Below are positions 26,349 to 35,952 of a DNA stretch of 64,000 bases, one piece after another. The notes under the pieces are model-generated. The model saw only the letters and a list, made by a program, of their open reading frames with translations. It did no database searches and was not told the DNA's origin. The DNA is from Gammaproteobacteria bacterium (GTDB lineage: Bacteria > Pseudomonadota > Gammaproteobacteria > Pseudomonadales > Pseudohongiellaceae), in contig JAQWZF010000002.1 of NCBI GenBank assembly GCA_029253585.1, positions 124,001-188,000 of the forward strand, read 5' to 3'. Positions within the stretch are counted from its first letter, which is position 1; every line of letters begins with the position of its first letter. The translations under genes were made by a program, and so were the position numbers.

Positions 26349-27617
26349 ATGAGTGATTGTTCCCGTAGACAATTCTTGCAAGCATCCTCAGTACTTCTTC
26401 CTGCTGTGCTTTTCCCTACAGCACTTTCCTCTTGCGTGGCTGCGGCTCCAATAACTGACGTTGGCATAGCCTTGGAGCCTTATCCTGATACATGGCTACC
26501 CGCAGGCATTCGCTCCCGTTTCGCAAACGATATAAATGGTCTGCGAATTCATGTGTTGGAAGCCGGCTATGAATTCGCTGGTAGACCAGCGCTGTTGCTG
26601 CTACACGGCTTTCCCGAGCTTGCCTACAGTTGGCGACGAATCATGGTGCCGCTGGCGCAGGCTGGCTATCACGTTATAGCGCCAGACGTGCGTGGTTATG
26701 GTCGCACTACCGGATGGAGCGCGGATTACGATACAGACCTGACACCCTTTCGCCGGTTAAATAAAGTTCGCGATGCCTTGGGTCTGGTTGCCGCGTTTGG
26801 CTATGAGTCGGTTGCTGCCGTTATTGGCCACGATGCCGGCGCGCCACTGGCGGGCTGGTGTGCTCTCACTCGTCCGGATATTTTCAAATCCGTGGTAATG
26901 ATGAGCGCGCCTTTTGGCGGGGTTTCAACATTGCCCTTCGATACCATTGACGATCCGCCTCGCTCAGTCGTCTCGGCTAGCACCGATGTTTACGCCGATC
27001 TGGCGAACTTGCCACGGCCCCGCAAACACTATCAGCGTTACTACAGAACCCGCGAAGCGAATGAAAACATGTGGCATGCCGAGCAAGGCATTCATGACTT
27101 TATTCGTGGCTATTACCATTTCAAGAGTGCCGACTGGGCAGGTAACCAACCCCATCGCCTCGACGCGCGCACAGCCGAGCAGTGGGCATTGATGCCGGAG
27201 TATTACATCATGAACCTTGATGAAGGCATGGCAGAAACAGTGGCGGCGAAAATGCCATCCGCTGCAGAAATTGCCGCTAATAACTGGTTGCCAGACAAAG
27301 CGCTTCAAGTCTATGCCGCGGAGTATGGCCGCACCAGTTTCCAAGGCGGCTTAAATGGCTATCGCATGGGTGGCACCACAATTGGCCGGGCAGAAGTGGA
27401 GCTGTATGCCGGCAAAACCATCGATCAGCCTTCCATGTTTATCAGTGGTAGTAGCGACTGGGGTACCTACCAGAGTCCGGGAGCATTCGAGCGCATGCAG
27501 GAGCGCTCCTGCACGGATATGCGAGAGGTTCATCTTGTTGAGGGTGCAGGGCATTGGGTGCAGCAGGAACAAGCCGGAGTTGTTTCTAGATTGATTCTGG
27601 ATTTTCTAGCTTATTAG
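26349..27617 (+). CDS. Epoxide-hydrolase-type alpha/beta hydrolase, predicted Tat-exported lipoprotein
   Basis: 422 residues. The N-terminus has a twin-arginine motif (SRRQFLQASS, Arg6-Arg7) and a lipobox-like LSSC (Cys29), so the protein is probably exported folded and lipid-anchored. The hydrolase core shows the oxyanion-hole HGFPE (86-90), APDVRGYGRT, the nucleophile Asp162 in GHDAGAPLAG, and the C-terminal His in GAGHWVQQE. Asp as nucleophile together with HGFP and RGYG indicates epoxide hydrolase or haloalkane-dehalogenase-related chemistry; the Asp followed by Ala-Gly-Ala fits epoxide hydrolases. Its 3' end overlaps the convergent membrane protein gene by 12 nt. Confidence 0.85.
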   Translation: MSDCSRRQFLQASSVLLPAVLFPTALSSCVAAAPITDVGIALEPYPDTWLPAGIRSRFANDINGLRIHVLEAGYEFAGRPALLLLHGFPELAYSWRRIMVPLAQAGYHVIAPDVRGYGRTTGWSADYDTDLTPFRRLNKVRDALGLVAAFGYESVAAVIGHDAGAPLAGWCALTRPDIFKSVVMMSAPFGGVSTLPFDTIDDPPRSVVSASTDVYADLANLPRPRKHYQRYYRTREANENMWHAEQGIHDFIRGYYHFKSADWAGNQPHRLDARTAEQWALMPEYYIMNLDEGMAETVAAKMPSAAEIAANNWLPDKALQVYAAEYGRTSFQGGLNGYRMGGTTIGRAEVELYAGKTIDQPSMFISGSSDWGTYQSPGAFERMQERSCTDMREVHLVEGAGHWVQQEQAGVVSRLILDFLAY

Positions 27618-28463
27618 AAAATCCGCGATAGCAGGCAACCAAGCCACTCGTGCGAATCCCCAGGTGGCTATTATCAGCAGTAGACCGCAGCCGAGCATAG
27701 TCACCGAGGCTGTGGTGCGCAGCCGCTTGCTACTCTCTTGGGAGCGGGCGCGGATCATCAGCTCCACGATGAGCAGATTGGGGATGTAGAACAGGAAGGC
27801 CATGATGTGATCGAACCAGCCATTGAATTCCTCGGTGTGGCCAACCCAGTCACTAAGAATCAGCCACAGGCCGTAGTCCATGCGATAGAGCCATGAACCG
27901 ATGGCCAGAGCATAGAGGCGCCACGCCCAGGCCTGATGGTTCAGCAGCTGATGCGCCATGGCATAGCGCACGGTTTGCACAGCGGCTACAAACATCAAAA
28001 CGCCATACAAGCTGAAGCCAATGTCCATTACCAGCCCGCCGACGGTGCCCTTGATAGCGATGAAGGATAGTCCCCCGATCGCTGCCACCATAGACAGGAA
28101 GATATAGAGACGACCGGTCCAGTGATGCACGCGCGGGTAGTTGCTGCGAATTGAGTCGATCAGCTGCATGCCACCGAGAACAAGGATAAAGCCACCGGCT
28201 GCGAAGTGTAGGCCAATGCCTATGGAGGCCTGTGGCTGACTCGGGTCATAAATCTCCGGTAGCACATTATTCCAGCGCAGCAGGTCATTCTCGAAATACG
28301 CCGCCGCATAGTTGGCAAGAATATAGAGACCGAAGATGAAGGAGCTGGTCCAGACGATGGCGAGCAAAGCCTGGCTGGAGAAACGGTAAAGAGCATCGCC
28401 GTTACTGGCCAACTGCCTTGAGTCGCTCGCGCTTTCTGCCATGACTGTCATCTGAACTACCAC
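27606..28463 (-). CDS. DUF2306-type integral membrane protein
   Basis: 285 residues with about six or seven hydrophobic helices. Features of DUF2306 are present: LHFAAGGFILVLGGMQLI, YPRVHHWTGRLYI with a paired His, and HQLLNHQAWAWRLYALAIG. The conserved histidines in the membrane part resemble heme- or quinone-binding membrane proteins, but the function is not established. The gene is convergent with, and overlaps, the hydrolase gene by 12 nt. Confidence 0.75.
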   Translation of the reverse strand: MVVQMTVMAESASDSRQLASNGDALYRFSSQALLAIVWTSSFIFGLYILANYAAAYFENDLLRWNNVLPEIYDPSQPQASIGIGLHFAAGGFILVLGGMQLIDSIRSNYPRVHHWTGRLYIFLSMVAAIGGLSFIAIKGTVGGLVMDIGFSLYGVLMFVAAVQTVRYAMAHQLLNHQAWAWRLYALAIGSWLYRMDYGLWLILSDWVGHTEEFNGWFDHIMAFLFYIPNLLIVELMIRARSQESSKRLRTTASVTMLGCGLLLIIATWGFARVAWLPAIADFLIS

Positions 28464-28656
28464 CTGTTAAGAGCGTGCAACTAATCGAATCTGGAAAATT
28501 GTAGCCTCCTGCATTCTACTAGTTCGGCGAGATAAGTAAATCCCGCGAATTCGGAAGGTGAATGTAGTAAGGCCATTGAGTTTATTTTGCAATGCGCCGA
28601 ACAAGGCTGATATAAAGAGTAGGTCTATTTAGCGCATACAGAAGAGATTACGAGAA

Positions 28657-31560
28657 ATGGTCTATAGCGACGACAGCACCCTTGCCACACGCCTGAGAAA
28701 GGAGTTGCAGGGAGAGGTGCTGTTCGATGATTTTAGCCGCGGACGCTACAGTACCGATGCATCCATCTATCAGATACAGCCTATTGGAGTTACGGTTCCG
28801 AAAACCGAGCAGGATGTACAGATAGCACTGCAGATCGCGGTGGATGAAGGAATTCCAGTGCTTCCCAGAGGCGCTGGCACCTCACAAACCGGTCAGGCAA
28901 TCGGTGAGGCGCTGGTCATGGATACCACGAAGTATCTCAATGGGCTTCTGGAATTTGATGCCGAGGCCCGCACCGCCTGTGTGCAACCTGGCATGGTGTT
29001 GGATCATCTTAACCGTTTCCTTAAACCCCACGGGCTGTTCTATCCGGTCGATGTCTCCACAGCCAATCGTGCAACTCTGGGGGGAATGACCGGCAATAAT
29101 AGCTGCGGTTCTCGATCTATTCGCTACGGCAATATGGTGCACAATGTACAGGCTATCGATGGCCTGTTGGCGGATGGCAGTCAGGTGCATTTTAAGACGT
29201 TGCATGAACGCAAGCTCGCTGATGGCGACGCGGCGCAGATTGAATTATTCACAAAGATGCTGGCTCTTGGCGACAGGGAAGCGCAGGAAATAGAGCAGCG
29301 CTTTCCCGACCTACTGCGTCGTGTCGGTGGCTACAATATCGACGTGCTCACACAGCAAGACCCGAATATGTCTCACCTGCTTGTGGGGTCCGAGGGCACG
29401 CTGGCATTCTTCCAGCGTATTCACTTGAAGCTACAGCCACTGCCGGTGCACAAGACGCTAGGCGTGTGCCACTTCCCTTCCTTCTATGAAGCTATGGAGG
29501 CAACACAGCATATTGTCGAGCTGAATCCCAGCGCGGTTGAACTGGTTGATCGCACCATGATCGATCTGGCCAGAGATATTCCAATATTCGCATCGACGGT
29601 CGATCGCTTTGTGCAGGGCGAGCCTCAGGCTCTATTGCTAGTCGAATTTTCTGGCGAGGAGCAGGCGACGCAGCTGCGCAGCCTGTCGCAGTTGGTCGAG
29701 TTAGTGGAATCTCTGGGTTCCGATAACTCAGTTGTCGAAGCGACGGATAATGAATTTCAACAAGCGATTTGGGAAGTACGAAAATCCGGTCTCAATATTA
29801 TGATGTCGATGAAGGGCGACGGAAAACCGGTTTCCTTCATCGAAGACTGTGCGGTGGATCTGAAGGACCTTGCAGAATATACGCGTAGAGTCAGCGAGAT
29901 ATTTCATAAACATGGAACAACTGGAACCTTTTACGCCCATGCCTCTGTAGGCTGCCTGCACGTTCGTCCCATTCTTAATATAAAAGAAGAGAGTGGCGCT
30001 CAGAAAATGCGGGCAATAGTAGAGGAGACTCTGGAGATTGTTCGTGAGTACAAGGGGTCTCACTCCGGTGAGCATGGTGACGGCCTCTCCAGATCTGAAT
30101 TTCACCTGCCTATGTTTGGGCAGCGCATGGTGGATAATTTCGAGGAGGTGAAAGACAGCTTCGACCCGGCGGGCACATTTAACCCCGGCAAGATTGTCCG
30201 CCCGCCAAAAATGGACGACAGGAGCCTGTTCCGATTTGCGCCAGGCTATTCGAATGCCCCCATCGCCACCATCATGGACTGGTCGGACTTCGGAAGCTTC
30301 AATCAGGCGTTGGAGATGTGTAATAACAACGGCGCCTGCAGAAAGTCAGATGTCGCCGTCATGTGTCCGTCTTATAGGGTGAGTGGCGATGAGCAGCATC
30401 TCACTCGGGGCCGCGCGAATACGCTGCGGCTCGCGGTCAGCGGTCAGCTGGGGCCGGAGGCGCTCTCATCCGACGCCATGTTCGACACCATGAGTTTGTG
30501 TGTTTCTTGCAAGGGCTGTAAGCGTGAATGCCCGACAGGCATCGACATGGCAAAGATGAAGATTGAATTCCTGCACCAGTATTACAAAAAGAATAGCGTG
30601 CCCTTGAAGGACCGTTTGATCGCCTATCTGCCTCGCTACGCACATCGCATGGGGCGCCTGTCTTTACTGTTAAATCTGCGCGATCAGATTCCCGGCTTGA
30701 AGAGTCTGTCGGAACTTGTGCTGGGCTTTAGTGCCAAGCGCAATCTGCCGAAGTGGCGAGGTGATCAGTTTAGAGCGGAAATCGAAGTGCCTCCCCAGGT
30801 GGATATTTCGGCCGAAGGCAAAGACGTGGTGCTGCTGGTGGACACCTTCAATACCTGTTTCGAGCCTGAGAATGCAAGAGCGGCATTGGCGGTATTAACC
30901 GCGGCAGGCTATTCGGTGCACGCGGCCAAACCCGCCGATAAGGGTCCACCCCTGTGCTGTGGGCGAACCTTCCTCAGCAGCGGCATGGTAGATGAGGCGC
31001 GAGAGGAGGCAAATCGTATGATAACTAGCCTCAAACCTTTTGTGGAGAAGGGCATACCCATAGTCGGGCTCGAGCCTTCCTGCTTGCTCACTTTGCGCGA
31101 TGAGTTTCCCTCACTTATTCCTGGTGATGCAACCGATGCGCTTTCGCAACAGGCTTTTCTCTTCGAAGAATTTCTGGCTGCGGAAGCGGCGAAGGGTGAT
31201 TTACAGCTCAAACTAAAAGCAGTACCGGCAAAACGAGCACTGTTGCATGGGCACTGTCACCAGAAGGCTTTCGCTGTTATGTCGTCGGTTCAACAAGTGC
31301 TGGCCATGGTGCCAGAGCTGGCCGTGGAGACAGTAGAGTCTAGTTGCTGCGGCATGGCGGGATCGTTCGGCTACGATGCCAAGCATTACGATACATCTAT
31401 GGCGATGGGGGAGCTAAGTCTGTTGCCCGCGGTAAGAGAAGCCGATGCCGATTGTCTGATCGTTGCCGATGGCACAAGTTGCAGGCACCAGATTAAGGAC
31501 GGGGCGAGCCGCGAAGCGATTCATGTGGCGCGGGTTCTGGAGATGGCTCTGGCAGAATAA
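28657..31560 (+). CDS. FAD-linked 2-hydroxyacid dehydrogenase fused to an iron-sulfur/CCG subunit (GlcD-GlcF type)
   Basis: 967 residues. The N-terminal FAD_binding_4 domain has VLPRGAGTSQTGQAIG and GGMTGNNSCGSRSIRYG. The FAD-oxidase C domain follows to about residue 510, with HASVGCLHVRP and SGEHGDGLSRSEF (the latter near the active site of D-lactate/glycolate dehydrogenases). A ferredoxin-like part has CNNNGACRK, CPSYR, and CVSCKGCKRECPTG. Two CCG modules show CCGRTF with an EPSC motif, and HGHCHQKAF with SSCCGMAGSFGY. This is the fused layout of D-lactate/D-2-hydroxyglutarate/glycolate-type membrane-associated dehydrogenases that pass electrons to quinone. The gntP permease is convergent 11 nt downstream. 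Confidence 0.88.
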   Translation: MVYSDDSTLATRLRKELQGEVLFDDFSRGRYSTDASIYQIQPIGVTVPKTEQDVQIALQIAVDEGIPVLPRGAGTSQTGQAIGEALVMDTTKYLNGLLEFDAEARTACVQPGMVLDHLNRFLKPHGLFYPVDVSTANRATLGGMTGNNSCGSRSIRYGNMVHNVQAIDGLLADGSQVHFKTLHERKLADGDAAQIELFTKMLALGDREAQEIEQRFPDLLRRVGGYNIDVLTQQDPNMSHLLVGSEGTLAFFQRIHLKLQPLPVHKTLGVCHFPSFYEAMEATQHIVELNPSAVELVDRTMIDLARDIPIFASTVDRFVQGEPQALLLVEFSGEEQATQLRSLSQLVELVESLGSDNSVVEATDNEFQQAIWEVRKSGLNIMMSMKGDGKPVSFIEDCAVDLKDLAEYTRRVSEIFHKHGTTGTFYAHASVGCLHVRPILNIKEESGAQKMRAIVEETLEIVREYKGSHSGEHGDGLSRSEFHLPMFGQRMVDNFEEVKDSFDPAGTFNPGKIVRPPKMDDRSLFRFAPGYSNAPIATIMDWSDFGSFNQALEMCNNNGACRKSDVAVMCPSYRVSGDEQHLTRGRANTLRLAVSGQLGPEALSSDAMFDTMSLCVSCKGCKRECPTGIDMAKMKIEFLHQYYKKNSVPLKDRLIAYLPRYAHRMGRLSLLLNLRDQIPGLKSLSELVLGFSAKRNLPKWRGDQFRAEIEVPPQVDISAEGKDVVLLVDTFNTCFEPENARAALAVLTAAGYSVHAAKPADKGPPLCCGRTFLSSGMVDEAREEANRMITSLKPFVEKGIPIVGLEPSCLLTLRDEFPSLIPGDATDALSQQAFLFEEFLAAEAAKGDLQLKLKAVPAKRALLHGHCHQKAFAVMSSVQQVLAMVPELAVETVESSCCGMAGSFGYDAKHYDTSMAMGELSLLPAVREADADCLIVADGTSCRHQIKDGASREAIHVARVLEMALAE

Positions 31561-31571
31561 CTCTTGCAGGC

Positions 31572-32933
31572 TTAAATAAATCCCAGAACCCACATTACGC
31601 AGACGGCAGCAAAAGAGGTAATGCCGCCGACCAGAGTCGCGCCCCCATAACTAAACACGGCGTCCGCGACACTTAGTTTGGTCAACGAAGTACACACCCA
31701 GAAATAACTGCTGTTCACATACTTAATAATTACCGAACCACTGGCGCCAGCCAGCATGGCAGCCTCCGGAGATAAGCCAAGCGTTCCCAGCATCGGTGCA
31801 ACCAGCGATGCGGCGGTAATAACTCCCACAGTGGTAGACCCGGTAATCAGATTGCCAATAATGCCTATTACAAAGGGCAATAATATAGTGGGTAGACCAT
31901 AGTCGGTAAACATCATGGCGATAAAATCGACCGCCGGTGTGCCCCGCAGTATCGCACTCAGCGAGCCACCAAGTCCGGTAACAACCAAGATCATTGCAGA
32001 GGTTCTAAGGGCTGCTTCCACCCATTGGTCTTTGGCTTTTTCTCGCGCATCCACGCTCTTAATATTTCGATAGGCTAGCCATACACCCACCGATAGGGCG
32101 ATTACCGGCCAGCCCAGATAGGAGAAGATAGTTCTGAGTATATGACCTTCCTCGAATACCAGGCTAACGACACTCTGCGTGCCTATTAGTACGATAGGAA
32201 TAACGATGGGCATGTAGGAGCTTAAGGTGCTGGGTAACTCTTCTTCCGAGTGATCGAAATCGCTGCCATCAAATTCATCTGAGGCCTGGGTCTTAATGCG
32301 TGGGCCCGCAACATAGACACCCCATGCCCAACAACTTAGGGACCCAAACAGACAGGCAATACTGCCAAAGATAATCGTCTTGCCAATGTCGGCACCGACC
32401 AGGGCCGCCGCCGCCAGTGGCCCCGGCGTGGGTGGAACAATCGCATGGGTTAACTGCAGAGCACCGACTAGGCCGGTGGACATGACGGCGATACTTACTC
32501 CCATACTCTTGGCAGCCGAGTGCACCAAGGGATTAAGGATAACGTAGGCGACGTCTGAAAAAATGGCAACACCGATCACAAAGCCGGTCAAGGTTAATGC
32601 CAGAGGCATGCGATTGGAGCCGATCAGATTTACCATAGATCGAGTGATAACCTGAATAGCCCCGGTATGTTTCAGCGCCTCGGCAATGATGGAGCCAAGC
32701 ACGATTACTACACCTATAGACCCAAGGGTATTTCCAAAACCGGATTCGAAGGCATCGATAAAATTATTCTGTTGCACGCCGGGCAGAACACCGAATAGCA
32801 GAATCGGGACCAACAGGGCGAAGAAGACATGCCATTTCCATTTGGCGATGAGAAAAAGCAGTAGAAAAATAACAACGGCGAAGCCCACAAGCGAAACCGC
32901 GGGGCTCATACTGACTGCAGTAGATGGATCCAT
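31572..32933 (-). CDS. GntP-family permease (gluconate/glycerate-type)
   Basis: 453 residues, about 12-14 membrane helices. Typical GntP sequence is present: FVIGVAIFSDVAYVILNPL, the loop THAIVPPTPGPLAAAALVGAD, TGSTTVGVITAASL, and a C-terminal NSSYFWVCTSLTKLS. The family imports gluconate or related 3-6-carbon sugar acids with protons. The neighbours are a 2-hydroxyacid dehydrogenase and a serine-glyoxylate-type aminotransferase, which suggests glycerate, glycolate or a related hydroxyacid as substrate (inference). It is on the same strand as, and 132 nt downstream of, the aminotransferase. Confidence 0.88.
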   Translation of the reverse strand: MDPSTAVSMSPAVSLVGFAVVIFLLLFLIAKWKWHVFFALLVPILLFGVLPGVQQNNFIDAFESGFGNTLGSIGVVIVLGSIIAEALKHTGAIQVITRSMVNLIGSNRMPLALTLTGFVIGVAIFSDVAYVILNPLVHSAAKSMGVSIAVMSTGLVGALQLTHAIVPPTPGPLAAAALVGADIGKTIIFGSIACLFGSLSCWAWGVYVAGPRIKTQASDEFDGSDFDHSEEELPSTLSSYMPIVIPIVLIGTQSVVSLVFEEGHILRTIFSYLGWPVIALSVGVWLAYRNIKSVDAREKAKDQWVEAALRTSAMILVVTGLGGSLSAILRGTPAVDFIAMMFTDYGLPTILLPFVIGIIGNLITGSTTVGVITAASLVAPMLGTLGLSPEAAMLAGASGSVIIKYVNSSYFWVCTSLTKLSVADAVFSYGGATLVGGITSFAAVCVMWVLGFI

Positions 32934-33065
32934 GAAAACTCCGGCACTTATTCTTAGTATTATTATTCTTGGCTAGGCTTCGAGTTTCGAAGCTTCGGTA
33001 TGTCTCTAGACTTCAGTATGTCTCTAAGTTAATGATAAGCAGAACCTTGAGGCAGGCACTGTGTC

Positions 33066-34247
33066 TTACGCTGTCTCTGCTAAAAATTCCAGCGCCGCAT
33101 TCACGCCACCCTTGGTATGAGGAATGCCTGCAAGGCTCAGGCCCATCTCGACCCCGCTGAGGGTTCCGGCCATCATCAACTCATTGAAATCTCCAATATG
33201 GCCGATGCGAAAAACAGTGCCCTTCACCTTGCCCAGCCCCATCCCCAGCGACATATTGAATTTTTCCAGGATGATGCTCCGCAGCGTATCTGCGTCATGG
33301 CCATGGGGCATTAACACCGCAGTGGTGGAGTTTGAATATTCCTCAGGGTTTACACAAAGATTCTCCAGCCTCCAACCGGCTACAGCCAACTGCGTGGCGT
33401 GTGCCAGGCGGCGATGCCGTGCGAAGACATTATCCATGCCCTCGTCGTGCAACATATCGAGTGCTTCATCGAGGCCGTAGAGTAGATTAGTACTTGGCGT
33501 ATAGGGAAAGTAACCCTTTTTATTCAGTTCCAGCATGGAACCCCAGCTCCAATAGGAATGGGAAAATGTCGAAGTCTTACTGGCTGCCAGGGCTTTTTCA
33601 CTGACAGCGTTAAAACACAAACCCGGCGGCAGCATTAAACCCTTTTGGGAGGCGCTGATAGTGACATCGATGCCCCATTCATCATGCCTCAACTCGGTAC
33701 AGGCTAGAGAGGACACTGCATCCACCATGAACAGGGCAGGATGGTCGACCGCATCGATGGCCTTCCTGATCTTGGCGATATCGCTGGTCGCGCCACTGGA
33801 GGTTTCTGTATGTACCGCCAGCACAGCCTTAATTTGATGTGACTGATCTTCCAGCAGATGCTGCTGAACGACAGCGGCATCGATGCCCTGACGCCAGTTT
33901 CCTTCCACCCAGATTACTTCCAGGCCCAGTTTTGTCGCAACGTTCTTCCATAGGGTTGCGAAATGTCCAGTCTCGAAAGCCAGAACTTTGTCTCCCGGGC
34001 AAAGCGTATTCAGCAGCGATGATTCCCAGCCGCCGGTGCCTGATGCCGGAAAGATAAAGATAGGGGATTTGGTGTTGAACACAGCGCCAAGCTTGTCCAG
34101 AACTCCCAGAGTCAGCTGGGCAAACTCTGGGCCCCGATGATCGATAGTGGGTTGGGCAATAGCGCGCAGCACTCTATCGGGCACATTGGATGGGCCCGGT
34201 ATTTGTAGAAAATGCCGGCCTGCTTGGTGGGGGTTGTTCTCAGACAT
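33066..34247 (-). CDS. Class V aminotransferase, serine-glyoxylate type
   Basis: 393 residues. Signature blocks are QIPGPSNVPDRVLRAIAQPT, IDHRGPEF, FPASGTGGWESSLLN, AVHTETSSGA, MVDAVSSLACTEL and SASQKGLMLPPGL (PLP lysine 202). The C-terminal RIGHIGDFNELMMAG is diagnostic for serine-glyoxylate/alanine-glyoxylate aminotransferases. It transfers the amino group of serine (or another amino acid) to glyoxylate, giving glycine. Aspartate-glyoxylate aminotransferase (BhcA) is closely related, but no hydroxyaspartate-cycle genes are adjacent. It probably works with the GntP permease downstream and the hydroxyacid dehydrogenase in glyoxylate/glycolate metabolism. Confidence 0.87.
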   Translation of the reverse strand: MSENNPHQAGRHFLQIPGPSNVPDRVLRAIAQPTIDHRGPEFAQLTLGVLDKLGAVFNTKSPIFIFPASGTGGWESSLLNTLCPGDKVLAFETGHFATLWKNVATKLGLEVIWVEGNWRQGIDAAVVQQHLLEDQSHQIKAVLAVHTETSSGATSDIAKIRKAIDAVDHPALFMVDAVSSLACTELRHDEWGIDVTISASQKGLMLPPGLCFNAVSEKALAASKTSTFSHSYWSWGSMLELNKKGYFPYTPSTNLLYGLDEALDMLHDEGMDNVFARHRRLAHATQLAVAGWRLENLCVNPEEYSNSTTAVLMPHGHDADTLRSIILEKFNMSLGMGLGKVKGTVFRIGHIGDFNELMMAGTLSGVEMGLSLAGIPHTKGGVNAALEFLAETA

Positions 34248-34420
34248 GAGCGTTAGTTGTTCCTTGATTACCTACTCTGAAAATTATCTGGCACAAGCTA
34301 GGGCAGTAGGCGCCCCGACTAGAGCCAATACTATTCGACAATCTGTAAAAAATCATCCCAGCTCTCACCGCCACAGACTAAAGCGCCAGAGCTGGCTTCC
34401 TAGCGCGAAGGACTTAGGAG

Positions 34421-35701
34421 CTAATCGGGAACGCGGTTTCCCGCTATCCAGACACTTGCTATGGTTTTAGAATTGGCGATGTCCTCGGCCGGGTTGGCGT
34501 CCAGTACTAGCAGGTCGCCCCATTTGCCGGGCTCTAGGGTTCCGATATCTCCCATGCCCATGCAGTCGGCAGCGACCCCGGTTGAGGCGCGTATAGCCTC
34601 AATTGGGCTCATTCCCGCATCCACCATCATCTGCATTTCCATATGTTCGAAGTAACCCTGAAATCTTGCCGGTGGCCCCGTGTCTGTGCCCATGGCTATG
34701 CGAACGCCGCCGTCGTGTAGCGCCTTGATATTTGCCATCGCAACTTCAAGGGCGATCTTGTAGCCGGCTGCGGCAGGGCTGTTGCGCATTTGAGATTGCC
34801 GCTCCGGGCTTCTTAATTGCTCAAGAGTAGTGGCGTCGGCCTCTTTTAAAAAATAGGGGTCAGAGAAGAACGCAGGCTCACTCTCGTAGATGAAGGTCGA
34901 GACCTCTCGGGTTAAGGTGGGGATGTAGCACACGCCCTTGTCATTAATGAGGTCGATGAACTCATCATCCACCGGCAAGTCCCGTACGCTGTGTGCGATC
35001 AGGTCAGTGCCTGAATTAAGAATGAATTTTGCATCGTCCAGATAGAAAAGATGCGCCGCCACCGGCAGCCGTCGGACATGGGCCTGATCGACCAGGGCTG
35101 CGAAGATATCTCTTGGTATCTTAGGCGTAGTGCCAAGATTATCGTCCATTCGAACCTTGATGAAGTTCGCTCCCATGTCGGCATTGCGATTCACCTCGGC
35201 GCGGATCGCCGCCTCAGAATCGCCAATCACCACGCTGCCCGCAACATAGATTCTGGCGCGCTCCAGGGATTGATCGAACTGACTATTGCGCAGGGCAAAA
35301 CCCTGCTCCTCATCGCCGCCGAGGCTGTTCACCGTGGTGACCCCATAACGTGCGTAGAGGCCTAATTGCCGCACTAGATTCTCGGTGGTGTAGTGGCCTT
35401 CCTCCAGGCCGAGGGTACCACCCACGTGACCGTGGGCATTGATAAGGCCCGGCATAATAGTCTTGCCAGCCACGTCGATAATCTGTGCTCCGGCAGGGAC
35501 TGTTACCGCACTGCGCGGGCCTACGGTACGAATGCGCCCATCGGTGATGACCACCACCCCGTCTTCGATTGGGTCGGCCATCGTGCCATCGATAATACGT
35601 GCGCCGACAAAGGCTATGCCTCCCTCATTGGCGCTAGAGGTGTTGCTGTAAACTAGCAGCACACTGAAAATGGCGAGCAAACCTGTTGCTATTTTTCTCA
35701 T
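34421..35701 (-). CDS. Exported amidohydrolase (imidazolonepropionase/prolidase-like)
   Basis: 426 residues from the ATG at 35701, which has AAAGGAG upstream and begins a signal peptide (IATGLLAIFSVLLVYSNTSSA). Metal-dependent amidohydrolase features are IDVAGKTIMPGLINAHGHVGG (HxH), VAAHLFYLDDAKF with a metal His, DLIAHSVRDLP with a second metal His, and AMGTDTGPPARF with the catalytic Asp. The C-terminal EPGKWGDLLVLDANPAEDI closes the small beta-domain. Substrates of this group include Xaa-Pro dipeptides and cyclic imides; the one here is unknown. It is monocistronic. Confidence 0.87.
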   Translation of the reverse strand: MRKIATGLLAIFSVLLVYSNTSSANEGGIAFVGARIIDGTMADPIEDGVVVITDGRIRTVGPRSAVTVPAGAQIIDVAGKTIMPGLINAHGHVGGTLGLEEGHYTTENLVRQLGLYARYGVTTVNSLGGDEEQGFALRNSQFDQSLERARIYVAGSVVIGDSEAAIRAEVNRNADMGANFIKVRMDDNLGTTPKIPRDIFAALVDQAHVRRLPVAAHLFYLDDAKFILNSGTDLIAHSVRDLPVDDEFIDLINDKGVCYIPTLTREVSTFIYESEPAFFSDPYFLKEADATTLEQLRSPERQSQMRNSPAAAGYKIALEVAMANIKALHDGGVRIAMGTDTGPPARFQGYFEHMEMQMMVDAGMSPIEAIRASTGVAADCMGMGDIGTLEPGKWGDLLVLDANPAEDIANSKTIASVWIAGNRVPD

Positions 35702-35952
35702 GATTTCTTCTCCTTTTAGGCATTGGAGAGGATTCCTCCAAAAATAGCAATAGGGCCTTGGCGTTCTCAATCAGGCGGTGTTACGAACACCCACACTCTA
35801 TGCAAAATAATAGCAGTTTATCCACTATTGTATGTGCTGGGATTAAGTCAGTTACTCACCGGTTATAAAAAAGGGGTTACTGCTCCAGTTTTGCTTGATA
35901 TTTGAGAGATAGAGAGTTATCAATGCGATCAAATATTGCAGGAAGACTTACC

